From positions 1-64,000 of the forward strand of contig JAMLIC010000012.1 in the NCBI GenBank assembly GCA_023954375.1: a DNA stretch of 64,000 nt, in the 5' to 3' direction. This DNA is from Planctomycetota bacterium. GTDB lineage: Bacteria > Planctomycetota > J058. The notes beneath the pieces are model-generated. The model was not told where the DNA came from and searched no databases. It was given only the letters and a program-made list of their open reading frames with translations. The position numbers were made by a program, and so were the translations under genes. Below are positions 35,904 to 48,324 of the stretch, piece by piece. Every line of letters begins with the position of its first letter. Within the stretch, counting starts at the first letter, position 1.

Positions 35904-37757
35904 CTAGCCCCCGAGGCCGGGGGTCGCGGCCACGCCGGTGAGCCACTCCGCCGCCGGCGCGACGAGGTCGAGCGCCAGCGTCGGCGTCACGACGCCCACG
36001 AGCGCCGCGGCGACGAGCAGCGGCAGCGAGGCCAGCGCCTCCGCGTCGCCGAGGTCGGGGACGCGCGGGGGCTCGCCCGCGGCCGGCGGGCTGACGAGCG
36101 CGTGGACGAGGCGCAGGTGCGCGGCGGCGAGGAGCGCCGCGCCGAGGAGCGCGCCGACGCCCGCCGCGCGCGGCAGGACGCCCGACGCGAGCGCGCCGCC
36201 GACGACGAGCGCGGTCGCCGCCGTGAGGCCGCCCAGGAGCGCCAGCCCGAGCGCCGCCAGCGCGGCGAGGCGGGGCGCGGGGCGGCCGAGGCCGCGCACG
36301 CCCTCGAGGTCGGGGCGCCCGGCGCGGTCGACGAGGCCGCGCAGGAGCGGCGCGAGGGCGGCGGCGGCGAGGCCGCCGACGAGGAGGGTAAGGACCGCGC
36401 CTGAGGCCGCGGTGGTGCGCGCCGCCGCGACGCCGACGAGGACCAGGCCGACGTGCCCGCTCACGGCGCCCGTGAGGAGCGCCGTCGGCGCCGCGGCGCG
36501 CAGGACCGCGACCCCGCCGGCGACGAGGGCGACGAGGCCCAGGAGCGCGGCCGGCGCGGCCAGGCGGCCGAGCGCCGCCTCGGGCGCGAGCGCGAGGCCC
36601 AGGCGCAGGAGCGGGTAGGCGGCCCCGACGAGCACCGCCCACACGGCCACGCCCTGCGCCCAGCCGGGGACGGCGGCCAGCGCCTCGCCGGGCGCGCGGC
36701 CGAGCGGCAGGCGGCAGGCGGTCGCCACGAGCAGGGCGAGGAGGAACCACTCCTGCAGCGCCAGCGGGACCTCGCCCGCGCGCGCCGCCTCGTGCAGGAG
36801 GAGGACGCTCCAGCCGCCGGGCGTCCCGGCGCGGGTGACGAGCGCGCCGGCGCCGACGAGGGCGACGAGGGCGCCGGCGGCGCCGAGGCCCACGACGCGC
36901 AGGGCGGCGCGCGCCGGCGCGTGGCCGCGCGCGGCGACCAGGACGTAGGTGGGGACGAGGAGGAGCGCCCAGGCGACGAGGAGGAGCGCCACGTCGAGGG
37001 CCAGGAGCATGGCCAGGACGAGCGCCTCGAGGGCGAGGACCGCGACGACTGCGCCGCGGGTGCCCTCGCCGGGGCCGGCGGCGCGCAGCGGCCCGGGGCG
37101 CGCTGCCGGGCGCGGGTCGGGCGCCGCGGCGAGCGCCAGGAGGACGACGAGCGCCGTGGCGAGGGCCAGCGGGAGGTTCAGGCCGTCGGCGCCGAGGGCC
37201 CACGCGACGCCGAGCGGCGGGAGCCAGGGGCGCGTCCAGGGGAGGCGCACCCGCTCGCCGGACCGCCCGTAGGCCAGGCGCGCCTCGAGGGCCAGGTCCG
37301 CGCGCAGGCGCGAGAGCACGGCCTGCAGGCCGGCCGCCTCGGCCTCGGCGTGTCGGACGGCCGCCCGCGCCACCTCGACGCGCGGCAGGTCGGGCGGCGA
37401 GATCCCCTCGACCCAGCCGAGCGTGGCCCGCGCCGCGTCGACGTGGGCCAGGCGCGCCAGGAGCGCGGCCTCCTCGTCGGGCGGCAGCGGCGCGCCCACG
37501 AGGTCGCGCAGGGCCTCGCGCAGGAGCGGGTCGTCGACGCCGGCGCGGTCGAACCCGCGCGCCAGCGGCCCGCGCTCGAACCACGCGCGCAGGTCGAGCG
37601 CGTGCGGGGCCGCGACGCACGCCCAGGCCGCCAGGAGGAACGTCAGGCCCGCGCCCGCCAGCGCAGCGCGCCGGGTCCAGGCCGGCGGCGCGGCCAGCGC
37701 CGCGGCGGCCGCGAGCAGCGGCAGGAGCACGAGGAGGGGCAGGGCGACGTGGGCCAC
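35904..37757 (-). CDS. NuoM-like antiporter-type membrane subunit (divergent)
   Basis: A 617-residue protein. LPPLGVAWALGADGLNLPLALATALVV matches the NuoM segment that reads P-x-x-G-x-x-Y-x-x-G-x-D-G. Twelve or more helices follow. Between the first helices and that motif lies an unusual soluble stretch of about 120 residues (helical, from about 45 to 165). The essential Glu of the F-W-E motif is replaced (LLVAWALLLVPTYVL), and the lysine of the L-L-K-x-G-x-Y motif is missing (VLVGAAYPLLRLGL). GTG 37757 is preferred since the ATG at 37802 adds a polar leader. It is followed by the NuoN-like gene. Confidence 0.7.
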   Translation of the reverse strand: MAHVALPLLVLLPLLAAAAALAAPPAWTRRAALAGAGLTFLLAAWACVAAPHALDLRAWFERGPLARGFDRAGVDDPLLREALRDLVGAPLPPDEEAALLARLAHVDAARATLGWVEGISPPDLPRVEVARAAVRHAEAEAAGLQAVLSRLRADLALEARLAYGRSGERVRLPWTRPWLPPLGVAWALGADGLNLPLALATALVVLLALAAAPDPRPAARPGPLRAAGPGEGTRGAVVAVLALEALVLAMLLALDVALLLVAWALLLVPTYVLVAARGHAPARAALRVVGLGAAGALVALVGAGALVTRAGTPGGWSVLLLHEAARAGEVPLALQEWFLLALLVATACRLPLGRAPGEALAAVPGWAQGVAVWAVLVGAAYPLLRLGLALAPEAALGRLAAPAALLGLVALVAGGVAVLRAAAPTALLTGAVSGHVGLVLVGVAAARTTAASGAVLTLLVGGLAAAALAPLLRGLVDRAGRPDLEGVRGLGRPAPRLAALAALGLALLGGLTAATALVVGGALASGVLPRAAGVGALLGAALLAAAHLRLVHALVSPPAAGEPPRVPDLGDAEALASLPLLVAAALVGVVTPTLALDLVAPAAEWLTGVAATPGLGG

Positions 37758-37969
37758 GCAGGGCTCGTTTGTAACGCGCCCGGCCGGCGCTGGCACCCCC
37801 ATCAGGGGCGCGCGCAGGCGCCCTGCCTGCGGCCGCGCCGGCCGGGCGCCGTCGCGCCCTAACCCCCGGCCTCGCGCCGGCCGCGGGGGCGTGGTCTTGC
37901 CGGCGCGTCGCCCCCCGGCGATCGTGCAGGAGGGGTTCGGGGTCCGTTCGTGCTCGCGCGAGGCGGCAT

Positions 37970-39184
37970 GTGATCCAGGCGGCCGGCGGCCCTCCGAGGT
38001 CCCCTCGCTCCGAGCCCGGCGTGCCGCCGCTCCCCGTCGACCGCGCGGGCGAGCCGCCGCCGTCGTGGGTCGATCGGCGGCTGTGGGACGTGGTCCCCGT
38101 GCGCGACGCCGTCGTGGCGACCGGGATCTTCGTCCTCGTGGTGGTCGGCTCGCTCGTGGGCTACTCGCTCCGCGGCGTGCTCGGGCCGGTGCTCCTCGCG
38201 CTCCTGCTCGCCTTCCTCTTCAACCCGCTCCTCGAGCGCGCGCGGGCCTACGGGCTCCCGCGGCCCGTCTCGGCCGGGCTCCTGGCGCTGGCGATCGTGG
38301 GCGCCGAGGTGGTCATGGTCGTCTGGGTGGGGCCGCTCGTGGTCCGGCAGGCCGTGGCGCTCACCCGCGAGGTGCCCGCGCTGATCGAGCACCTCTCCGA
38401 GCGCGTCGAGGCCCAGTACGGCGTCGACACGACGCGGTTCACGCGGCCGATCGACGACCTCACCGACGGCCCGGCGGCGCTCGACGTCGAGGCCGGCATG
38501 CGCCTCCTCCAGTGGGCGCTGGGCGGCACCGACGAGGTCGCGGCGACGATCATCGGCGCGGTCGGCTTCGCCGCCTACGTGGCGGTCACGGCGATCCTCT
38601 TTCCGATCTACGTCTTCCTGATCTCCTGGCACCTCCCCGGCCTGCGCGCGGCGGCGAACTACGTCCCGCGCCGGCGCCGCGCGGAGGTCCTGCGGGTCCT
38701 CGGGCTCATGAACGACGTCGTGGCCGGGTTCTTCCGCGGCCGCCTCGTCGTCTCGGCGCTGTTCGGCGTGGCCCTGATCGCCGGCTGGTGGTCCGTCGGC
38801 GTGCCCTACGCGTTCGTCCTCGGCGCCCTGACGGCGCTCCTCAACGTGGTCCCCTGGGCCTCCAGCCTCGGCCTGCCGCTCGCGCTCGGCGTGACGTACG
38901 GCCACGCGGTCACGCAGGGGACCTTCGACTGGACCTGGGTCCTCCTCTGGCCCACGGTCGTCTTCTTCGCCGCGCAGGGGCTCGACAACTGGGTGCTGAC
39001 GCCCTACATCCAGAGCCGCGCCGTCAACATCAGCGCCGTGACCGTGATCATCACGATCTTCGTCGGCGGCGCCCTCGCCGGCCTGCCCGGCATGATCATC
39101 GCCGTGCCGCTCGCCGCCTGCGTGAAGATCTTCGGCCGCGAGGTGCTCCTGCCGCGCTGGCGGGCGTGGGCGGAGCGCTACTGA
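37970..39184 (+). CDS. AI-2E family transporter (PerM/TqsA-type)
   Basis: A 404-residue membrane protein with eight predicted helices. Typical family segments are LRGVLGPVLLALLLAFLFNPLLERARAYGLPRPVSAGLL near the start, AAVTAILFPIYVFLI in the middle and the ending VGGALAGLPGMIIAVPLAACVKIF. Members export autoinducer-2 or other small molecules, or act as Na+/H+ antiporters; the substrate cannot be predicted. The N-terminal ~40 residues are proline-rich and cytoplasmic. The GTG at 37970 starts the frame. It is divergent from the nuoM-like gene. Confidence 0.88.
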   Translation: MIQAAGGPPRSPRSEPGVPPLPVDRAGEPPPSWVDRRLWDVVPVRDAVVATGIFVLVVVGSLVGYSLRGVLGPVLLALLLAFLFNPLLERARAYGLPRPVSAGLLALAIVGAEVVMVVWVGPLVVRQAVALTREVPALIEHLSERVEAQYGVDTTRFTRPIDDLTDGPAALDVEAGMRLLQWALGGTDEVAATIIGAVGFAAYVAVTAILFPIYVFLISWHLPGLRAAANYVPRRRRAEVLRVLGLMNDVVAGFFRGRLVVSALFGVALIAGWWSVGVPYAFVLGALTALLNVVPWASSLGLPLALGVTYGHAVTQGTFDWTWVLLWPTVVFFAAQGLDNWVLTPYIQSRAVNISAVTVIITIFVGGALAGLPGMIIAVPLAACVKIFGREVLLPRWRAWAERY

Positions 39185-39191
39185 CGCGCGG

Positions 39192-39524
39192 TCAGGCCCC
39201 GACGCGGTCGGCGGTCGGCCGGGCGGGCGCCTCCTGCGCCAGGTGCTCGACGAGCCGGCGCGCGAGCGCCTCGAGGTCGGGCTCCGCCTCGCCGTAGAAC
39301 CACCCCACGGGCAGCCCGGTCGCGCGGGCGAGCGCGGTGAGGAGGTACGGCGGCGGCCACTGCTCGCCCTGCTCCACCTCGCGCACCCAACTCGGCGAGC
39401 GGTCCATCGCCCGCGCCAGCCCGCGCTGCGACAGCCCGAGCCGCTCGCGCGCCTGCTGGCAGCGGAGGCCCATCGTCCTGCGCAGGAGGTCCTGCTCACG
39501 GGGGTCGGGGGGGGTGAGGTCCAC
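39192..39524 (-). CDS. XRE-family helix-turn-helix regulator
   Basis: A 110-residue protein with an XRE/Cro-type HTH at about residues 15-75: LRCQQARERLGLSQRGLARAMDRSPSWVREVEQGEQWPPPYLLTALARAT. The following GLPVGWFYGE and the acidic helix (DLEALARRLVEHLA) complete a small repressor-like protein. The GTG at 39524 is the best start, since upstream codons overlap an untranslated-looking region. It converges on the transporter gene and lies opposite an intergenic region that contains a long-range inverted repeat. Confidence 0.8.
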   Translation of the reverse strand: MDLTPPDPREQDLLRRTMGLRCQQARERLGLSQRGLARAMDRSPSWVREVEQGEQWPPPYLLTALARATGLPVGWFYGEAEPDLEALARRLVEHLAQEAPARPTADRVGA

Positions 39525-39546
39525 GCCCGCAGAGTAGCCGCGACCT

Positions 39547-39634
39547 CCGACAGCCCAGGGACTTACAGCCAACGGAACGCCTCTCCCCGGTCGCCCCACA
39601 CGCCCTGCACGGTCTATCCGCCCGGGGCTGTCGG
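39547..39634. repeat. 10-bp inverted repeat upstream of the XRE gene
   Basis: CCGACAGCCC (39547-39556) and GGGCTGTCGG (39625-39634) are exact inverted copies, 68 bases apart. They flank the probable promoter region between the XRE gene and the Uma2 gene. They may be two operator half-sites. The rest of the 240-base gap (39525-39768) shows nothing else clear apart from the hexamer at 39756. Confidence 0.4.
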
Positions 39635-39755
39635 TGGTGGCCGCTAGAACTACGCCGTGCGGCGCGCGGAATCTCCACGCGGCTGAACGGGAGGGTGGCA
39701 TGGAGGCGGTGACGGCGGCCGGGGTCGGTCGGGCCGGGTCGGCGCGGCGCGGGAG

Positions 39756-39761
39756 TAAGAT
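39756..39761 (+). promoter_or_regulatory. candidate -10 element of a leaderless promoter
   Basis: TAAGAT ends seven bases before the ATG at 39769. A second ATG at 39760 overlaps the hexamer, so if this is the -10 the true start is 39769. Confidence 0.35.
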
Positions 39762-39768
39762 GGCTCGC

Positions 39769-40446
39769 ATGCCACGCGCGCCCGCCCGCCCGCTGCACGT
39801 GCTCGGGGTCGAGGTGCCCGCTCGAGCGCACACGCTCGGCGGGTTCCGCGCGTGGGTCGCCAGCCTGCCCGACTCCGGCCCCCGCCCCCGCGCGACGTTC
39901 TGCAGCGGAGGCGTGTACGTCGAGATGAGCCCGCAGGACTACGACTCGCACGCGCCCCTCGTGGCCGAGGTCAACCGGGTGCTCGGCACGCTGGCGGTCG
40001 ACGGCGAGCTGGGCATGTACTTCAAGCCTCCGAGCTGGTTCACCCACGCGCGCGCGGGCCTCTCGACCGAGCCCGACGGCATGCTCGTCCGCTACGAGTC
40101 CTTCCGCTCCGGCCGCGCGCGGATCAACCCGCGCCGCCGCAGCGAGCTCCTCGGCGCGCCGGACATGGCCCTCGAGGTGGTGAGCAGCTCGAATCCGGCG
40201 AAGGACCTCGTCGACTTCGTGCGCGACTACGCTCGCGCCGGGATCGCCGAGTACTGGCTCGTCGACGCGCGCGAAGGTGGGCTCGACTTCCAGCTTCTGG
40301 TCCTCGACGGCCGCCGCTACCGCCTCGCCCGCCGCGACCGACAGGGCTGGGTCCGCTCGCCCGTGTTCGACCGCCGCTTCCGCCTGCGGCGCGTGACGAA
40401 CGCGGCGGGGCTCGCCGAGTTCCGGCTGGACGTGCGCCGCGCCTGA
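39769..40446 (+). CDS. Uma2 family endonuclease-like protein
   Basis: A 225-residue member of the Uma2/DUF820 family with the PD-(D/E)XK nuclease fold. Recognisable parts are YVEMSPQDYDSHAPLVAEVNRVL, STEPDGMLVR (catalytic D), PDMALEVVSSSNPAKDL (catalytic E in a D-x-A-x-E-V pattern) and YARAGIAEYWLVDAR. The family is greatly expanded in Cyanobacteria and Planctomycetota. Its biological role is unsettled and it need not be linked to the cas genes that follow 230 bases later. The alternative start at 39760 has GGGAG upstream and would add three residues. Confidence 0.82.
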   Translation: MPRAPARPLHVLGVEVPARAHTLGGFRAWVASLPDSGPRPRATFCSGGVYVEMSPQDYDSHAPLVAEVNRVLGTLAVDGELGMYFKPPSWFTHARAGLSTEPDGMLVRYESFRSGRARINPRRRSELLGAPDMALEVVSSSNPAKDLVDFVRDYARAGIAEYWLVDAREGGLDFQLLVLDGRRYRLARRDRQGWVRSPVFDRRFRLRRVTNAAGLAEFRLDVRRA

Positions 40447-40456
40447 AGGCGCGGTG

Positions 40457-40505
40457 ACTTCGAAAGTTCCGGCCGTAGTTCCCGGGGGACTTCCCTGTAG
40501 TTCCC
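40457..40505 (+). promoter_or_regulatory. helically phased repeats upstream of the cas operon
   Basis: AGTTCC or a one-base variant recurs at 40465, 40477, 40489 (ACTTCC) and 40499, that is every 10-12 bases, with ACTTCG at 40457. GTAGTTCCC is exact at 40475-40483 and 40497-40505, 22 bases apart (two helical turns). These are candidate regulator sites for the cas genes. The rest of the 232-base gap up to the cas3 start shows no clear promoter hexamers. Confidence 0.4.
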
Positions 40506-40678
40506 CGTGCACTCCCTTTCGCGGGGGTAGTCGCTTGGGCAGCCTGCCCGACTGAGACGGGCGCCGAACCACGCAACCTGAGCCTGTTGGCAGCAGAGCG
40601 ATCGTGAGCTGAGGCCGCTGGGAGCATCGAGCTGAAGCGCGCACCAAGGACATCCGCCACCGGCGGGAAGAGGCGCCC

Positions 40679-43347
40679 TTGACGACTCCATACGACGAGT
40701 GGTTTCAGAGGGTGACCGGAATCGCGGCAGGCCCTCACGCTTGGCAGCTGAGGTTGGCCTCGGAAGGCGCATGCCGCGATTTGCTGATCCGGATCCCGAC
40801 CGGCTTCGGCAAGACGGCCGGATCCGTGCTCGCGTGGCTCTACCGCCGTGTGCTCCGAGGTGAGGCGGCCTGGCCGACGCGCCTGGTGCTCGTGCTGCCC
40901 ATGCGGGTGCTCGTCGAGCAGGCCGTCGGTGAGATTCGCCGCTGGATCGAGACGGCAGGGCTCGACGTCGAGACGCACGTCCTGATGGGCGGAGTCGACG
41001 CCGGGGCGTGGGCCCTCGAGCCGGAGCGGCCTGCGGTGCTCGTCGGGACCCAGGACATGCTCCTCTCGCGCGCACTCAACCGGGGCTATGCCGCCTCGCG
41101 AGGGCGGTGGCCGATCGACTTCGGCCTTCTGCACCATGACACCCTCTGGGTCCTTGACGAGGTCCAGCTCATGGGGGTGGGGCTCCCCACGACCAGTCAG
41201 CTCGCCGCTTTCCGCAGGGCCGATGCGCAGACTGGTGGCGAACGGCGCCCCCTCCGCCCGGCAATGACGTGGTGGATGAGCGCGACGCTCCGCCCCGAGT
41301 GGCTCGACAGCCCGGAGACTCGCACCTGGCTGCCTGAGCTCGTCGACAGCTGTGTCCAGATCCCGCAGGACAAGAGGGCGGGTGGACTGTGGTCCGCCAA
41401 GAAGCGCCTCGAGCGAGCCTCGGCGGCAGCGCCCAGCGAGGTCGCCGAGCTGGTGCGAGCGCGCCATGAGGCGGGCACGCTGACGCTCGTCATCGTGAAC
41501 CGCGTCGAACGTGCGCTCGAGGTGTTCGACGCGCTCGGCGCTGCCTGGAGCGAGGGCAAGGGCAAGAAGGCTCAGCTCGCCGGAGATGCGCCTGACCTGC
41601 GGCTCGTCCACAGCCGCTTTCGCGCCGCCGAGCGCGCTACCTGGGCGGCCGAAGGGGGCCAGGGCTTCCTCCGCCGAAAGGCACCCACGCCGGCGGCCGG
41701 GCGCGTGATCGTCGCGACCCAGGTGGTGGAGGCAGGGGTCGACATCTCGGCCCGGCTCCTCGTGACCGACCTCGCGCCCTGGTCATCGCTGGTGCAGCGA
41801 ATTGGACGTCTGGCGCGCTACGTGGACGAGGAGGGGCAAGCGATCGTGGTCGGCGTCGCGCCGGAGGATGACAAGGCGGCGGCGCCCTACGTCGCCGCGG
41901 ACCTGATCGCCGCCAGCGAGGCGCTGGCGCGCGTCGGGGAGCGCGGCGGTGACGTCGGCCCCGCCGCCCTCGAGGACTCGGAGGCACAGATCGCCACCGA
42001 CGATCCGGACCTCTTGGCGCGCATGTTCAGGCAGGAGCGCGGGCAGCTCCTCCTTCGTGACGACGTCGAGGAGCTCTTCGACACGACCGCCGACCTCTCG
42101 GGCGTCGACATCGATGTGAGCCCGTTCATCCGTGAAGGCGAGGAGCGCGACGTCCAGGTCGCGTGGCGCGTGCTCGACAGTGAGTCGTCCCAGGGTGACG
42201 AAGTTCGCCTCCAGCCGCTGCGGCGCGACGAGCTCTGTCCGGTGCCGGTGTATAGGGCCCGCGAGTGGCTGAAGGGTAAGCGAGCGCTGCTCAAGCGCTA
42301 CGAGGACGGCTCGTGGCGGCCGATGGGCACCGAAGACCTGCGCCGCTTGGTCCCCGGCGCGACGATCGTGGTCCTCGCGGACCAGGGCGGCTACGACCTC
42401 TCCCGCGGGTTCGACCCGAAGTCCGGGGCGCCCGTGCCACCTGTCCAGGCGCCCCCTATCTCCGAACTGGCCGAAGCGCTCGAACGAAGCGGTGAGAGCG
42501 CCGATGACGACGCCCTCTCGGCCATGCGAGTCTGGAAGTCGATCGCCACCCATGGTCGCGAGACGGCCGAACAGGTCCGGACCTTGGCCGGAGCCTTGGG
42601 ACTGCCGGACGACCTGTCGCGCCTCCTCGACCTCTCGGCCCGCTGGCATGACGCGGGCAAGGCGCACGAGGTCTTCCAGCGGGCGATACGAGACGACGCC
42701 CGCGCTCGTATCGGGGGGACAGGGGCTCGACGCGACCTCGCGAAGGCGCCGGAGGACGCCTGGGCTCGTCCTGCCTACCAGGGTCGACCGGGGTTCCGCC
42801 ACGAGCTCGTGAGCGCGCTGGGCCTGCTCGAGGTGCTCCGGCGCGCCGATCCGGCACATCCCGCCCTCGTGGGCGGGTACGAGGACCTCCTCGAAGCGCT
42901 CGGCGCGCCTCCACCCGCGGCCCGGTCCGTCGAACTCATCGAGCACCCGATCGTCGCGGAGCTCGTCGCACTCGACCGCGAAGCCTTCGACCTCGTGCTC
43001 TACCTCGTCGCGGCGCACCACGGGAAGGTGCGCTGTCGGCTCTCGAGCACCCCTCGTGACCTCGAGGGCCGTGGCGTTCGTCCGACGATCCACGGGGTCG
43101 CCGAGGGCGACGTGCTTCCTTCGCTCCCGCTCGCGACGGCGGACGGTGCGGCGTACCAGCTCCCCGAGGTCGAGCTCTCGCTCGAGCCGGCAGAGCTCGG
43201 CTTCTCCGAGCGCTACGGGCCGTCCTGGTCGGAGCGCGTCGACGGTCTCCGGCGGCGGCACGGTCCCTTCCGGCTGGCGTTCCTGGAGGCCTTGCTGCGG
43301 ATCGCGGACGTGCGGGCCTCCCGCCTGACCACGGAGGACCAGCTCCT

Positions 43348-43351
<4 letters not shown>
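40679..43351 (+). CDS. cas3: CRISPR-associated helicase/nuclease Cas3 (type I-G, HD domain at C-terminus)
   Basis: Unwinds and degrades target DNA after Cascade binds it. This 890-residue protein has the helicase first: Walker A TGFGKT at 41-46, DEVQ box at about 160, SATL at about 200 and QRIGRLAR at about 373. The HD nuclease follows at the C-terminus: WHDAGK at about 655, RHELVS at about 707 and AAHHGK at about 779. This reversed order is a mark of type I-G (I-U). The start is TTG at 40679 with a strong GGGAAGAGG seven bases upstream. Its stop overlaps the next start by four bases (GTGA). Codon use is visibly less GC-biased than in the flanking genes, as for transferred DNA. Confidence 0.95.
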
Positions 43352-46531
<3,180 letters not shown>

Positions 46532-46532
46532 C

Positions 46533-48257
46533 ATGCTGCACCTCGAGGCTCGTTTCCTGGCCGGGCGTTACCACGCGACGCCCTGGGGCCGTCACGTGAA
46601 CGAGGGCGCTCTCGAGTGGCCCCCGAGCCCGTGGCGCCTCCTCCGCGCCATGCTCTCCGTGGGCTTCGGTCGCCTCGGCTGGAGCGACGTGCCTCCGGCG
46701 GCGGAGCGCCTGTTCGAGGCGTTGGCCGGCGCGGCTCCCTCGTTCTGGTTGCCGCAGGCCACCGTTGGCCACACCAGGCACTTCATGCCGCCGTTCAGGG
46801 GCAACACCGACAAGGTGCTCGACGCGTTCGCCTGGATGGGGCCCGAAGCCCCTCTCGGAATCGACTGGCCCATCGAGCTCCCACCCGAGCTGCTGGACCT
46901 CCTTGACGAGCTCCTCGGGGCTCTGCCCTACCTGGGCCGCGCGGAGTCCTGGGTCGAGGTGCGCCGGGTCGACACACCGAGCCCGAGCAGCGATCGAACA
47001 TTCGTGGAGCCGGACGCCGCTCCGGGCAACGGCGGGGTCGTGCGGATGCCGCTGCTCGCGCCGCTCTCGCGACCGGAGCTCGAGGCGTGGCGGGCCGGCG
47101 CGCTCGCCGAGCGAGAGCGGGCCGTTCTGGCCGAGGAGCAGGCGAAGGCCGAGGCCAGGGGCAAGAAGGTCCCGACCAAGCTGACGCCGGCTCGCCAGAA
47201 GAAGCTCCAGGGCGAGCTCCCGCCGTCTCTCGTCGAGGTCCTTCGGGCAGACACGGGTGAGCTCCAGCGGGCGGGGTGGAGTCAGCCCCCCGGAACGCGT
47301 TGGGTCGACTACTGGATCCCGATCGACGCGCTCGACGCGCGCTGGTCCCGGACCTCGCCGCAGCGCGTCCACCGGTTGGAGCGACCGCAGGGAGCGCTGC
47401 TCTCGCTCTGGCCCGACACCGAGAGCGCCGGCGCCCTTCCTCTCGTCTCGGAGGCCTTGAGCCTGGGCGAGGCCCTGCACATGGCCTTCGTGCGCGCCGC
47501 CGCGAAGCAGAGCGCCGACGGCTTGATCCCGCTGGAGCTCGCAGGGCGTGACGCCTCGGGTCCGGCGAGGGGGCACGGGCACGTGCGCGTCATGCCGATC
47601 GACCTCGACGAGGACGGGCGACTCGATCACGTCCTGGTCACGGCCGCAGCAGGGCTGTCGGAGGCCACGCAAGGCGCGCTGATGCGCGTGCCCCGCGCGT
47701 ACGCTCACGATCTGCCCGACATGCTCGTGACGGTGGTCGGCGTCGGGAGGCTGGAGCATCTGCGCGAGGTGGTTGGAACCGGGAAGTGCTTGCCGCAGCT
47801 CGACGTTTCGACGGTATGGCGAAGCGTTACCCCGTTCGTTCCGCCCCGGTACCTCAAGCCAACCGGCAAGAACTCGCTCGAAGGCCAGCTCCAGGCAGAG
47901 CTCGAATCCCATGGTGTCCGTGCTCGGCTGATCAGGTGCGAAGTCGAAGTGGAGCACGGCTCGCGAGGCTCGGCGTGGGTCGAACCGGCCCGCCTCGAAC
48001 TCGGTCGTCGGAGTCGGAGCCCGGTCGTCGCCGTCACTGGAGCGAGTTCGGAGCTCGCTGTGGACGCGTCGATGCCGCCGCGACCGCACCCTCGCTGGCG
48101 CAAGCACCGCATGGCGCGACGTGACGAGACCAAGGCGCCGCCCCAGCGCGTGGCGTTCGGCCTGCGGCTGACGTTCGCCGAGCCCGTGACGGGCCCCTTG
48201 GCGCTGGGCTACGGGAGCCACTTCGGGCTCGGTCTGCTGGTGGCGGACGCCAGGTGA
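46533..48257 (+). CDS. csb2: type I-G Cas5-Cas6 fusion protein Csb2
   Basis: A 574-residue protein that caps the 5' end of the crRNA and, in its C-terminal part, is thought to process precursor crRNA. The opening MLHLEARFLAGRYHATPWGRHVNEGALEWPPSPWRLLRAML is the family signature. The middle contains a lysine-rich helix (EEQAKAEARGKKVPTKLTPARQKKL). The C-terminus (PRPHPRWRKHRMARRDETKAPPQRVAFGLRLTFAEPVTGPLALGYGSHFGLGLL) has the RAMP glycine-rich loop of a Cas6 domain. It follows csb1 by one base. Confidence 0.92.
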   Translation: MLHLEARFLAGRYHATPWGRHVNEGALEWPPSPWRLLRAMLSVGFGRLGWSDVPPAAERLFEALAGAAPSFWLPQATVGHTRHFMPPFRGNTDKVLDAFAWMGPEAPLGIDWPIELPPELLDLLDELLGALPYLGRAESWVEVRRVDTPSPSSDRTFVEPDAAPGNGGVVRMPLLAPLSRPELEAWRAGALAERERAVLAEEQAKAEARGKKVPTKLTPARQKKLQGELPPSLVEVLRADTGELQRAGWSQPPGTRWVDYWIPIDALDARWSRTSPQRVHRLERPQGALLSLWPDTESAGALPLVSEALSLGEALHMAFVRAAAKQSADGLIPLELAGRDASGPARGHGHVRVMPIDLDEDGRLDHVLVTAAAGLSEATQGALMRVPRAYAHDLPDMLVTVVGVGRLEHLREVVGTGKCLPQLDVSTVWRSVTPFVPPRYLKPTGKNSLEGQLQAELESHGVRARLIRCEVEVEHGSRGSAWVEPARLELGRRSRSPVVAVTGASSELAVDASMPPRPHPRWRKHRMARRDETKAPPQRVAFGLRLTFAEPVTGPLALGYGSHFGLGLLVADAR

Positions 48258-48324
48258 GCGAAACTCTCCGGCCCTGGACTGCGCTCGGAGACTCGCGGAC
48301 GTCCACCGCGGTGCGGACGACTCC

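Noticed and set aside
39760..39771. ATG 39760 as the only start of the Uma2 gene
   Set aside because: It has GGGAG upstream, but the TAAGAT hexamer overlaps it; the difference is three residues and I keep 39769 as slightly better.
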